Below, piece by piece: positions 44,811 to 54,100 of a DNA stretch of 54,297 nt (position 1 is its first letter; the number at the start of each line of letters is the position of its first letter). The translations under genes and the position numbers were made by a program. Source of the stretch: JACPKO01 sp964406775 (GTDB lineage Bacteria > Patescibacteriota > Microgenomatia > Daviesbacterales > UBA10151); assembly GCA_964406775.1 (NCBI GenBank), contig CAYOSW010000007.1:1-54297 (forward strand), given 5' to 3'. The notes under the pieces were generated by a model. That model ran no database searches. It had not been told where the DNA came from and was given only the letters and a program-made list of their open reading frames with translations.

Positions 44811-45311
44811 ATGGGTGAAAGAGTTACGATCGATCAGTTAAAAGCAGCCAGAGCCAGAAGATTACAATCTGAAGGCGTCCACGGATTTCCTATACGCGAA
44901 GCAGGCTCCTTTGGGGCTCCTGCTGAAGTTACACCGCTGTTCGGAGTAAGAAAATCCGGAATTGAAGGATTATTAAACAATCTCGGCACAGTAATATCCC
45001 AAGGTGAAGTCCCAGAATTGGGCGGATTTTCTGCAAGAGTTCAATACCACGAAGAGTTAGTTGAGGCTTTTGGAATCAGAAATAAGGATAGAAGAAATAG
45101 AGCTATCGGGGAGGCTGCGAAAGCCGTTATTTTTGATTCCCTGGATCATCTTGATGATCCGCTTTGGCAGGAATTAAGATCGGAAGCCGTTGATGAGCTG
45201 ACCAAAGCTTTTGGTCCAAGGGCTGCCAGAATGGTAGAAAATGTGCGTATAACCCACGAAACAATGAGACGGAAGCAGGCAATGCAGCCAGCACAACCTA
45301 CAGAAGAATAA
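44811..45311 (+). CDS. Unknown 166-aa protein between atpD and atpC
   Basis: I do not recognise the family. The sequence is soluble, mostly helical and charged, with no signal peptide, membrane span or nucleotide-binding motif. The N-terminal third contains Gly/Pro-rich turns (GVHGFPIREAGSFGAPAE); the rest is helical (RNRAIGEAAKAVIFDSLDHL; AFGPRAARMVENVRITHETM). It separates beta and epsilon genes, which normally adjoin, and has its own strong leaderless-type promoter. It could be an accessory factor of the divergent ATPase or an unrelated insertion. Confidence 0.75.
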   Translation: MGERVTIDQLKAARARRLQSEGVHGFPIREAGSFGAPAEVTPLFGVRKSGIEGLLNNLGTVISQGEVPELGGFSARVQYHEELVEAFGIRNKDRRNRAIGEAAKAVIFDSLDHLDDPLWQELRSEAVDELTKAFGPRAARMVENVRITHETMRRKQAMQPAQPTEE

Positions 45312-45316
45312 ATCTG

Positions 45317-45322
45317 TATAAT
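45317..45322 (+). promoter_or_regulatory. -10 element deciding the atpC start
   Basis: TATAAT overlaps the upstream in-frame ATG at 45321 and ends 7 bases before ATG 45330, the spacing seen at other leaderless starts in this window. The second ATG is therefore preferred. Confidence 0.45.
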
Positions 45323-45329
45323 GGGTTTA

Positions 45330-45656
45330 ATGGCCCAGAATCTGCTAAAAGTTAAGATCTTTTCGCCTACTCAAACTATTTATGACGGTGATGCAGTTTC
45401 GGTCAGTTCCGTTAATTCCCTAGGTAAATTTGATATTTTGCCTTATCACGCAAACTTTATCACTTTGGTCCAAAAAAATGCCGTAGTATTGCGCGTAAAA
45501 AAGCTGGGGGAGGAAGATAAAGCGGTACCGATGAAGGCATTTGAGGAATTTTTCGGCCAGAATATTGTCGAACTTAAATATCAATTCGATATCGCCATCA
45601 TTTATACAAAGGACAATGTTGTCAAAATTTACACCAATATTCAGCCCAATTTCTAG
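45330..45656 (+). CDS. atpC: F1 ATPase epsilon subunit, beta-sandwich domain only
   Basis: The 108-aa product covers the N-terminal beta sandwich of epsilon, which binds gamma at the base of the shaft. Typical features are LLKVKIFSPTQTIYDGDAVS at the start and the FDILPYHANFITLV block (canonical GxxGILPxHAPLxxxL). The C-terminal helical hairpin, which inhibits ATP hydrolysis in many bacteria, is absent: normal epsilon has about 130-140 residues. I start at ATG 45330 because a TATAAT covers the upstream ATG. The start at 45321 would add three residues. Confidence 0.85.
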   Translation: MAQNLLKVKIFSPTQTIYDGDAVSVSSVNSLGKFDILPYHANFITLVQKNAVVLRVKKLGEEDKAVPMKAFEEFFGQNIVELKYQFDIAIIYTKDNVVKIYTNIQPNF

Positions 45657-45693
45657 TTGACATATATCACTTCATTTTCGCTTGCGGGGGTAG

Positions 45694-45699
45694 TACAAT
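45694..45699 (+). promoter_or_regulatory. -10 element of the PEP carboxylase gene
   Basis: TACAAT lies 9 bases before ATG 45709. A perfect TTGACA occurs at 45657-45662 but 31 bases upstream of it, too far to pair with this element. Confidence 0.4.
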
Positions 45700-45708
45700 G
45701 CTCCGTTA

Positions 45709-47238
45709 ATGAGCCTTAAACGCAAAATTCCGGCAACTATGGTTTCCCAGCATCCGGATCACGCCGGAACCCCGTATTGGCACGATCAACCTTTTATTTC
45801 AACAGCAGATGAGACCAAGGAGTTGTTTTTATCTTTCTCCGACTTGGGCGTTTCCGAATACAAATGGGATTGGGAGGGGAAATTGGTTGATGAGTCGGTT
45901 ATGGAGAGGCTGCTTCAGGATCATTATGAATATTTTAAGGATAATCCGATCGGTCAGGAAAAGTTTTTGACCTTCAGACTACCGAATCCTCAGGTTGAAA
46001 CCGAATTCCGGTTGGGCCGGGCATTTATGAATTTAATCTCGGCTGCAGCTATGGCGCGCCAATTTAAATTGCCCGATACTCCGCTTTTTGAGGTTATTTT
46101 GCCGATGACGACGGGAAGCGCGGATATGATGGAGATTCACGAGGCGTTTGTGGAGATTGCGGGACTTAAACATAAACTTTATCGGATGGATAAAATTCCT
46201 TTAAAAAGCGTTAAAGTCATTCCGCTTTTTGAAGACATCGATACAATCGCCAATTCCGGAAAAATTCTTGAGGAATATATAAAAGCCTTCGGCTCACGCT
46301 TCGGCAGACTGCCGTTTTACATCCGGCCGTACGTTGCCCGCTCGGACCCGGCTTTAAATTCTGGAATGGTTCCAACAGTCTTGGCAATAAAAATCGCACT
46401 CTCGGATTACGCATCTTTTGAGGAGAAATACGGCATTCCGACCTATCCGATAATAGGTTCGGCCTCACTTCCTTTCAGGGGAGGGTTGAGCCCTGAAACC
46501 ATTGACTCATTCGCAAACGAATACAGGGGGGTTAGAACTGCGTTGCTTCAGAGCGCCTTCAGATATGACTTTCCAAAAAAGGAAGTTGTTTCCGCGATAA
46601 AAAAATTGGAATCGTTGCTTCCCCGCGGAAAAGCGGAAAGAATTGCACCGGGCGAGAAACCGGTACTTCTTGAGATTATGAAAATATTTGAAAGTTTTTA
46701 TAAACCCACCATTGAAGGAATTGCCGAAACTATTAATCTGGTTGCAGGCGATTTGCCTAAAAGGAGGGAACGGGTTCAGCACGTTGGACTATTTGGTTAC
46801 TCAAGAGGATTAGGAAAGGTCCGTTTACCGCGCGCAATCGGCTTTACGGCGGCACTTTATTCAATCGGTGTTCCCCCGGAATTGATCGGAACAGGACGGG
46901 GACTTAAGTCCTTGAATAACGAATCAGGAATTAAGAATCACGGTTTAGAAACACTGGAGAAATATTACCTAAATCTCAGGCAGGATTTAAAACGGTCCGG
47001 AGCATATCTAAATAAAAAGAATCTCCGCGCTCTGGCTGTGAAGAATAAACTGTTTAAAAATATTGAGGAAGATGTGGCTGAAATTGAAAAATACCTGGGA
47101 GAGAAGCTTGAGCCACGCTCGAAAGAAGAGACGGAGCATCAAAAAATAACCGGAAAAATTCTTCAAAATCTGAATTCGGGAAAATCTACCAGAGATTTAG
47201 TCGAAAAATCCGCCCACCTGCGTAAGAGTTTAGGTTAA
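45709..47238 (+). CDS. ppcA: Archaeal-type phosphoenolpyruvate carboxylase
   Basis: The 509-aa protein carboxylates phosphoenolpyruvate to oxaloacetate. Length (about 500 aa rather than about 900) and sequence are those of the archaeal-type enzyme: the opening IPATMVSQHPDHAGTPYW, EYKWDWEGK, EVILPMTTGSADM, PIIGSASLPFRGGLSPETI and RAIGFTAALYSIGVPPELIGTGR, the last two blocks holding substrate-binding residues. It is a single gene with its own -10 element. In a cell with few biosynthetic pathways it could supply oxaloacetate for aspartate or run as a metabolic branch from glycolysis. The archaeal-type gene occurs sporadically in bacteria, so transfer in its history is likely. Confidence 0.95.
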   Translation: MSLKRKIPATMVSQHPDHAGTPYWHDQPFISTADETKELFLSFSDLGVSEYKWDWEGKLVDESVMERLLQDHYEYFKDNPIGQEKFLTFRLPNPQVETEFRLGRAFMNLISAAAMARQFKLPDTPLFEVILPMTTGSADMMEIHEAFVEIAGLKHKLYRMDKIPLKSVKVIPLFEDIDTIANSGKILEEYIKAFGSRFGRLPFYIRPYVARSDPALNSGMVPTVLAIKIALSDYASFEEKYGIPTYPIIGSASLPFRGGLSPETIDSFANEYRGVRTALLQSAFRYDFPKKEVVSAIKKLESLLPRGKAERIAPGEKPVLLEIMKIFESFYKPTIEGIAETINLVAGDLPKRRERVQHVGLFGYSRGLGKVRLPRAIGFTAALYSIGVPPELIGTGRGLKSLNNESGIKNHGLETLEKYYLNLRQDLKRSGAYLNKKNLRALAVKNKLFKNIEEDVAEIEKYLGEKLEPRSKEETEHQKITGKILQNLNSGKSTRDLVEKSAHLRKSLG

Positions 47239-47261
47239 GGTTTAACCTTTCGCGGTTGCTA

Positions 47262-47290
47262 TTGTTGAATTTAAGAATTTCTAATATAGT
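47262..47290 (+). promoter_or_regulatory. Promoter of the AAA+/transglutaminase unit
   Basis: TTGTTG (47262-47267), 17 bases, TATAGT (47285-47290), then 6 bases to ATG 47297. It suggests a leaderless mRNA for the three coupled genes that follow. Confidence 0.5.
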
Positions 47291-47296
47291 AAGTAT

Positions 47297-50263
47297 ATGC
47301 CCGAATTACGCCCTGCCGGAGGGGAGCTTGCTACTGGTGTAAAAGAAGCAAGAGGTCTTGCCCGAAGAGAATATGCAATAGCCTCTCACAGGAGGGTAAG
47401 TGCTGAAGATTTGGGTTTGGCCTTGGGCGAATTCCAGACATCTCTAAACAGAGCAGTTTGGGATAGAACCAGGGAAGACCGGGATATTTTATCCTGGGCC
47501 TCAATTGCTACAGGAGACCCTAAAGCTCTGCACGAAGCAAGAATAAAAAAAGGAGCTCGTGTTCAGGATGAATTTGCTCCGGAACTATCTGTAATGGATT
47601 TACGAATTCACGGTCAGAGATTAGATGAGCCGGAGCGGTTAAGAAGAGAAGGTGAGCGGGCCAGGAGAAATGCCGAGCGGCAATCCAGAAGGGATGCAAA
47701 TGAACGGGAGATGCCGTCAGCACCGCTTCAGGCAGAGGCTAGACAGAAGATCTTTGATTGGTTTCGCTCCCGCTATCCCGGAGCGATATCTTTACTCGAT
47801 TCCTATGTTTCTTCCGCTCCTAAAGGCCAGGAGCCTGTAGATTTAAGCGCTTTCCACGATTTTATAGCTGACAGTGTCGGCAGATGGATGCTTTCAAGAA
47901 ACTCTCTTTCGGCCGGTAAACGGATTTTGGTTGATAGAGGTCCGGAAGGTTTTAAAGGAAGGCACGAAACAGAAGAAAAAGTGATGAGGGGAATGGCTGA
48001 ATTTCTGCTGGATCACTCCGCCTCATTTAAAGATTTAAGAGGTCAGGTTGAGCTGGCTAAGTTTGACTTTTGGGAGGATGCTGTTGATAGCGCCTGGGTT
48101 AAATCAAGGGTAGAAGAGGTGACTCTGCTACTTGATGAACGGGTAGGTAAGTTTGTTCTTAAGGAGTGGCTTCATCGTACAGGTACCGAGGCGAGAGACG
48201 AGCTTATCGGTAGGAAAATATTTGAGACCCCTTATTATAAAAACATTATCCGTAGATTAAGACTTGAGGGTGCAAAAAAGAACGGTGTTGGAGGGGTATT
48301 AGTTGATGGTCCTCCGGGTGTGGGTAAAACCGAGATAATACAAGAAAAAAACAAACAAAAAGGTTACGGCACAAGGGTTATAGGAATTCATTACTACACG
48401 AGTATCTCAGAAGTACTGCACGAAAAAAGAATTCAGGTGCAGGGTATGGGAGGGGCGGTAACTCCGGGTTCGCTGTCCGATATAGTTAGGGTTTTTGAAG
48501 GGGAAAGTGGAGAAAAATTCGGAACTTATATGAAAGAGCTCTATAAGACTTTGCAGGCTGAAGGAAAAATAACTAAAGGTCAGACAATGACTGATTTTCT
48601 CAGGTCGTTTGTAACAGAAGATGTAGAAGCAGTAATTAGTAAGTCTGAATTGACAAGTGAGGATTGGGATAAGGCAAGAGCTTCGTTTGTTGACAGACAA
48701 AGAACCAGAATACTTCGGACTTCAATGGATCCATCTTACCACGAGACGCTTTCGGATATAGTCCAGGGAGAAATCTTACTCGCTATCGAGAATAATCAAA
48801 TGGCGCTTTTGGATGAGGTTGATAAGGCTGGTCCGAATAGCTTAGGAGGTCTACTTACATTTTTGGCTAAATCTCCCGGGAGAGATGTATTAAGAGTGGG
48901 CGATAAAGAGATTGAGTTGCCTCCCTGGTTTAATATCGATGCTACAAGCAACTCTGTTCACGAGCTTGATTCATATCTTAAAGACCGGTTTGCTCATCTA
49001 AGCATAACTACACCGCCCGTTAAAGATCAGTTAATGATCGCAGGAGTTAGGCTTAGTGATTCGCAGGGTAATATTTTACTCAACAATCACGAACAGCGCC
49101 AACTGGTGGGCTTTTTTACTTACGCGTTGCCTGATATCAATGCATTTTTGCAAACGGAGGGTGTTGAGATGGAGCCTCTTTCCCTCAGAACCGTTAAGGA
49201 TCTTACTGCTTACCTTGTTAACTTTGAAAATATGCAGAGGACTCAGGTTGGGTTCGGTGAAGCTTTAAGGATGCTTCTTTTGCAAAACAGGGCTTGGGAA
49301 AAGAATCCTGAACTGGTAAAGAAGTTTGACGACCTCAGAGCAAGGTTCCCTGAGATATTTAGAGATAGGCCTCTGGATTTGCGCAATGGCCCATTTGTTT
49401 CGTCGAGAATTGACGATATGAGTAGTCAAAGAGTTGCCGGATATGAAGGCGTTCTTGAATCCCCACTTATAACAGCAATTTCTGCAATGGTTGATGAGCC
49501 TGATGTGATAAAAACAGGTAGGCCTTCCCTTGTTGTTTTAAGCCAGGAAGAGGTCGGCCGGGTGAAACAATATACTGAAAAGGAAAGAACCCGCGCCATA
49601 AGGACAGACGCTAAAAGAATCGGACTTCCCACAGGTTATTCTATGCGTATTAAGCCGGATAATGGTCGTAGCTGGATAACTCTTGACGGAGTACCTGGTC
49701 CGCGGGGGGAGATTCAGCATATCGCAGATGATATGCTCTCTTCAGGAGATCAATTAATAGCGGCATCTTCGGACGGAAGGGTGACGGTAATTGCTTCAGC
49801 AGAAGGTTCAGAGGTTCAAAAACTCTCATATGTAAGTCTGTTTAATGGACAACCTATTAATTCTCCGGAGCTTGCTAAGGAGCCCATTGAGCTTGCTAAG
49901 AGTCGTGACCAGATGACGGCAGCAGTTGACGGACGGGGAACAGTTATATCGGTTCTGAAACCTGAAAATGGTGGAACACTTCAAACAATCGATGCACAAA
50001 CAGGTCAGGCACTTTTTAGCGTTCCGAACATAGAGGAATTCTCTCTTTCAGAAGACGGTAAATATCTGGTTATGCAGGGAAGAGATGGAAGCTCATATCT
50101 TGCCAGAAGCGGAGGAGAAGGGGTTGCGGTACTTCCCCCGGTCAGGAGAACTGAGTTTGCGGGGGGAAGTCAGGAGCGGTGGATTCTCACCAGGCATAAT
50201 CTTCTTGTAAAAAAAGATCCGCTAGGAGGAGTATCCTCTGATGCTTATTTGATAGTCAACTAA
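47297..50263 (+). CDS. MoxR-like AAA+ ATPase with long N-terminal region and propeller-like C terminus (988 aa)
   Basis: Residues 1-320 are charged and helical, without recognised domains. The AAA+ core follows: Walker A GPPGVGKT at 338-345, Walker B MALLDEVDKAG with D506/E507, sensor 1 NIDATSN at about 546-552, and an arginine finger in LKDRFAHL at about 564. Walker A and B are about 160 residues apart, roughly twice the usual distance, so an insert is present. The C-terminal 200 residues have repeated strands of the type QLIAASSDGRVTVIAS, MTAAVDGRGTVISV and EEFSLSEDGKYLVMQGRDGS, as in a beta-propeller. MoxR ATPases usually act as chaperones for partner proteins. The stop codon shares a base with the next start (TAATG), tying it to the downstream pair. 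Confidence 0.85.
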   Translation: MPELRPAGGELATGVKEARGLARREYAIASHRRVSAEDLGLALGEFQTSLNRAVWDRTREDRDILSWASIATGDPKALHEARIKKGARVQDEFAPELSVMDLRIHGQRLDEPERLRREGERARRNAERQSRRDANEREMPSAPLQAEARQKIFDWFRSRYPGAISLLDSYVSSAPKGQEPVDLSAFHDFIADSVGRWMLSRNSLSAGKRILVDRGPEGFKGRHETEEKVMRGMAEFLLDHSASFKDLRGQVELAKFDFWEDAVDSAWVKSRVEEVTLLLDERVGKFVLKEWLHRTGTEARDELIGRKIFETPYYKNIIRRLRLEGAKKNGVGGVLVDGPPGVGKTEIIQEKNKQKGYGTRVIGIHYYTSISEVLHEKRIQVQGMGGAVTPGSLSDIVRVFEGESGEKFGTYMKELYKTLQAEGKITKGQTMTDFLRSFVTEDVEAVISKSELTSEDWDKARASFVDRQRTRILRTSMDPSYHETLSDIVQGEILLAIENNQMALLDEVDKAGPNSLGGLLTFLAKSPGRDVLRVGDKEIELPPWFNIDATSNSVHELDSYLKDRFAHLSITTPPVKDQLMIAGVRLSDSQGNILLNNHEQRQLVGFFTYALPDINAFLQTEGVEMEPLSLRTVKDLTAYLVNFENMQRTQVGFGEALRMLLLQNRAWEKNPELVKKFDDLRARFPEIFRDRPLDLRNGPFVSSRIDDMSSQRVAGYEGVLESPLITAISAMVDEPDVIKTGRPSLVVLSQEEVGRVKQYTEKERTRAIRTDAKRIGLPTGYSMRIKPDNGRSWITLDGVPGPRGEIQHIADDMLSSGDQLIAASSDGRVTVIASAEGSEVQKLSYVSLFNGQPINSPELAKEPIELAKSRDQMTAAVDGRGTVISVLKPENGGTLQTIDAQTGQALFSVPNIEEFSLSEDGKYLVMQGRDGSSYLARSGGEGVAVLPPVRRTEFAGGSQERWILTRHNLLVKKDPLGGVSSDAYLIVN

Positions 50264-51168
50264 TGGCCGAAAATTCTGTTGATTTTATTTCCGCAATAGA
50301 GGCAGAACAACAAGGTGCTTTTTTAAGAAAGCTGAACGGTGAATTAGACCGGAATTTAACTAATGGTTTTGAGACAGCTTTGATTGAGCTTGTGGAATAT
50401 GCTTCCAGAGACATCCCGCCGGTTCCTATTACAAATATAGTAGAAAGGACCGGACCTCAAGGTGTTTTGCCTCCTCCGGAAAGAAGGGCGGCAGCCGTAG
50501 CTATCCTTTCGGGAGAAAAACCTCTAGAGGCTAGGGTATCTGTCGAGAAGCAGTATACAGGTCGCGCAGAAAAACCTATCGACCTACTTGAGTTCCATTT
50601 TATAACGGAAATTAATGCAGGAACCTTGGCTAGTCTGGATGAATCTGAGGATGTAGCGACATTATTACACTGGTTTGATTCTGTGAGGAACGTTAGAGAT
50701 TGGCTGGTTGAAACAAACGAGGGTGCAGATGCGAGGGTAAAAAGATTCGCAGGAGTAATGCATCTTATAAGCAGAGGAGTTATAGGTAATACAACTTACC
50801 ACGAGATGTCTTTAAATGGCGATGGCGCTGTTTCTAAAGCTGCAGAGGTTTTTACTGGTAGTTATAGGGGTTTAGTTAGCGGTACCGCTTTAGGGCAAAT
50901 AAGCGATGATTTTGTTTCGCATCAGCTCCTATCGAGACAAGTAGACGCAAAGATCAGGGAGCCTCATCAAAGGGGTGTTTTGCGTATTCCTGTTTTAATC
51001 ACCCCAAAGTCTTATCAAAGTCAGACCGGAAACTATTATCAGCCTCTCCTGAGCTCATCTCCTCTGCTTACTGAAATGCCCTCAATTTTAGTTACCCCCG
51101 GTCAAGATCCTCAGGTAGGTATGATGCGAAAAGGTGCGGGATTTGTAGGGTTGAAGGAGGTTAAATGA
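50263..51168 (+). CDS. Unknown 301-aa protein coupled to the AAA+ ATPase
   Basis: No family recognised. The sequence seems soluble: no signal peptide and no membrane span. N-terminal two thirds are helical and acidic (VDFISAIEAEQQGAFLRKL; DVATLLHWFDSVRNVRDWLV). The last part is Pro/Ser-rich with short strands (RGVLRIPVLITPKSYQS; EMPSILVTPGQD). The start ATG overlaps the upstream TAA by one base and its TGA overlaps the next ATG (ATGA), so all three genes are translated together. In MoxR operons the place between ATPase and transglutaminase is normally held by a DUF58 protein. I see no convincing DUF58 signature, so this may be a replacement or a highly diverged partner. Confidence 0.8.
   Translation: MAENSVDFISAIEAEQQGAFLRKLNGELDRNLTNGFETALIELVEYASRDIPPVPITNIVERTGPQGVLPPPERRAAAVAILSGEKPLEARVSVEKQYTGRAEKPIDLLEFHFITEINAGTLASLDESEDVATLLHWFDSVRNVRDWLVETNEGADARVKRFAGVMHLISRGVIGNTTYHEMSLNGDGAVSKAAEVFTGSYRGLVSGTALGQISDDFVSHQLLSRQVDAKIREPHQRGVLRIPVLITPKSYQSQTGNYYQPLLSSSPLLTEMPSILVTPGQDPQVGMMRKGAGFVGLKEVK
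51154..51160 (+). promoter_or_regulatory. Shine-Dalgarno sequence of the transglutaminase gene
   Basis: AAGGAGG lies 4 bases before ATG 51165, inside the end of the upstream gene. With the ATGA overlap it supports this start. Confidence 0.7.
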
Positions 51169-54100
51169 CTGAGAGGTCAGGAGGCGGGCCCGAGATTAAG
51201 CCTGTTTTAGTAACTGCTAAAGATGTGGTTGAAAGTTACAGAGCTTACCAAGGTCTCTTGCAAGGTCATTCTATTACCACCGTCAGGGAGAGGTTAGCTG
51301 GTTACGGCAATATGCTGTTTAATCTTAATGCTTTTCTAGATCATTCCCCGGCTGAGTCGGCGGAAACTCAATCTGCTGTCCGGGAGCTTTTTTATAATCA
51401 TCATAACTTCAGCCCAATTCCCTTAGACTTTTTTGATGAAACACAAAAGGCTATGCGGGAACAGGTACTACAAGGCGGATTGTATAGGCCGGGTGGCCGG
51501 ATGGACCACGAATTAGAATTTGTAAGGCGCGCAGTGAGCAGAGAGCTGCAGCACGTAACTATCCAGTATCGGCACGAGCAACAAAGCGGTGACAGATTAT
51601 CCGTTTTAGCTGCCGCTGCAAATCCGGAAGGTGAAACTGCGATACCTGCCCCGGGAAATACGGTGCTGGAAGAAATTCAAAGAAAGGCTGTCGATTTATT
51701 AGCCAGTGACAAGCGTCCTGAAACTCTTGATTTAAGGGATGATCTTATTAAGAGAAGGAGATTTGCGGAAGCGGCTAAGGGATTAATTGAATCGGGTAAC
51801 TTAGATCCTCAAAGTATTATGCAGGCTCTAGCTCCTTTTGAGGCAGATTTATTAAAAGGCGAAGGAAGCTATAGTCAACTGGATGGTTTAGTTGACCGGG
51901 CTGAAGCGGGGCAGGACGATAGAGTTAAAGGGGAGCTCTCAAAAATCTCTTCGGGTGTTGCGGATCCGATAGAGATTTTTAGGGATTGGTCCGATAAAGG
52001 TTGGATTCCAAACGAGCTTCTTAATGCTTACGAAGAAATTATCGTACTTGGTCAGCTCGGACAGGTGGCAGAGGAGATTGATGGTTTGTCTCCCGCGGAA
52101 AAGGCTAAAGCATTGCAGCCATTTATCGATAAAGATATTTCTGCAGGACTCTTACTAGATATCGCAGAAGACAGATTCGAGATATCTGATACTTTTCTCC
52201 AAGACCAAGTTGATGCCTTCCTCCATTTTTATGACGGTTTCCAAAGAGCACAGCCAACACCTTTGAGAAGAAAAGGGCCGGAATTTAGCTGGGGAACAAG
52301 AGAGACCGTTATTGCAGCAGCTCTCGCGACTGTTGTGGTTGCAGCACCATTCGTTTACTTGAAGATGACAGAGCCTCCGCCTCCCCTTACGATGGATCAG
52401 AGAATAGACCGGATGTTAGGAGATCTTCCGGTAGATGAAACGGGAGGAGAGGAGCAGATGCTTTTGGAGTCTCAATATCCCAACAAGCCTACATACGGTC
52501 CGGAGAATCCCGATCCTCGGTACATAGCCTCTGTGAGAGATGGATTTACACCCAATGGGTTAAGGCAGATAGGTGTGGATAAGGGCGGTGAAGGTGGACT
52601 CGCTATTGAAGTAAGACCTTCAGGCCGTCAAGGAGGCCAGGCGCGACCTCCTCAGGAGGCCGGCTCCGCGAATAGTCAGCAAGGCCAATCCGGAAGCGAT
52701 GGTAGGGAGGCTCCTCCTCCAAAAAAAGATCAGCCTGAGCCGAGTCTTAATCCTAATCAGGTATTTAATACTTCTGAAAGGCATAAGCCTAAAAATGACT
52801 CAATAGAGTCTCTCATAGCGGCGCGGAGTGTTGTCGTTTGGGAATTGGAAGGAAGTGAATTACCCGGATATTACCGGACACATACCTCAACTTATTACGA
52901 TAAAAGAACCAGAGAATGGCACGTTTATAGGCAAGCCAGGTCAGGTGTTGACCTGGTTACATCTGAAAGGAAAGATATTCAAGCAAGAACCACCTTTGTA
53001 GTTGGGTCTAATGTGGTTGAGCTCGCATCCCGAGAAGGATACGCAATAAGTGCTTCAGGTATACAAATCGACGGGGAGGTTGAACATCCTGTGTTGATAC
53101 AAACACAGGATGGGAATTATTTATTGTACTTTTCGGAAGCAGCAAAAGGAAAGCAAATTACTTTAACGTACTCCTTGGGTAAAAGTGAAAGGTCTCCAAG
53201 TTTAGCCCCGGATAATTACCAATTAAGAGAACTAACGACGCAGCTGATATTTAGCGGCAGTCTGCCCCAAAAAGATAGAGATTTTGTATTTAAGATAATG
53301 GATAGAAAGGATCTGAGTCAGCTGGCAAAAGCTAGACTGTTGGAAAAATATATGCAGCAGACATTTACCTATTCATTAAGCCCTGAGGATTCAGATTGGT
53401 ATGATGAAGCGTCAGATACAGATGAATATTTCAAGAGGATTTTTGAAAGAAGAAGAGTTGATTGTGATGTTGCGAACACAGTATTGGTTGGTCTATTAAG
53501 GCATCAAGGGATTCCGGCGCGTATGGTTAATGGTTTTAATCATAGCGGGGGTGTTTTGAGTAAAGACGCAAATCAGATTCTAGCTTCAGAAGGTCACGGA
53601 TGGGTTGAAGTTTTTGTGGGAGGGAAATGGGTTACTTTAGACGGAACTCCCACCAAAATGGACGAAAAGACCAGAAAAGCTTTGGACGGACTTCTGCCGA
53701 GCAGAGCGGAGATAGATGATGCTCTGGCTGGTGGAGGAGATCCCAATGATATGTCGATTAGGCGTAGTCCCTCGGGTAAACCTTTGCCGGATCAGCCAGG
53801 GCAAGGCGAAGAGGGGCAAGAGGGTGAAGGGGTGGCCGGAGAGGGACTGAGTGAAGGTTCAGGTAGAGGAGGAGCGCAAAGTTCAGAAGGTAAGCCTGGG
53901 GCGGGTAGACGCGGTTCCTCAGGGCAAGGTTCGGGAAGCGGAGGAGCAGGAAGTAGTTCGCAAAGTTCAGAAGGGAAGCCTGCATCGAGCAAACCCTCAA
54001 AAGATGCTGAGGAATTTGCTAAAGCTGTTGAAGAATTAAGGAAATGGACTGCAGAGAACAACATCCTTACAGGGGTACTTACAGCTGTACTTCTAAACGC

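Noticed and set aside
38698..45656. N-ATPase (Na+-translocating, atpDCQRBEFAG) operon
   Set aside because: Gene order and the presence of delta and gamma in the usual order do not fit; no atpQ/atpR-like genes are seen.
53637..54064. Several small frames on both strands at the right end (60-90 codons)
   Set aside because: They are out-of-frame translations of the Gly/Ser/Gln-rich tract of the transglutaminase protein, whose frame continues to the window edge.
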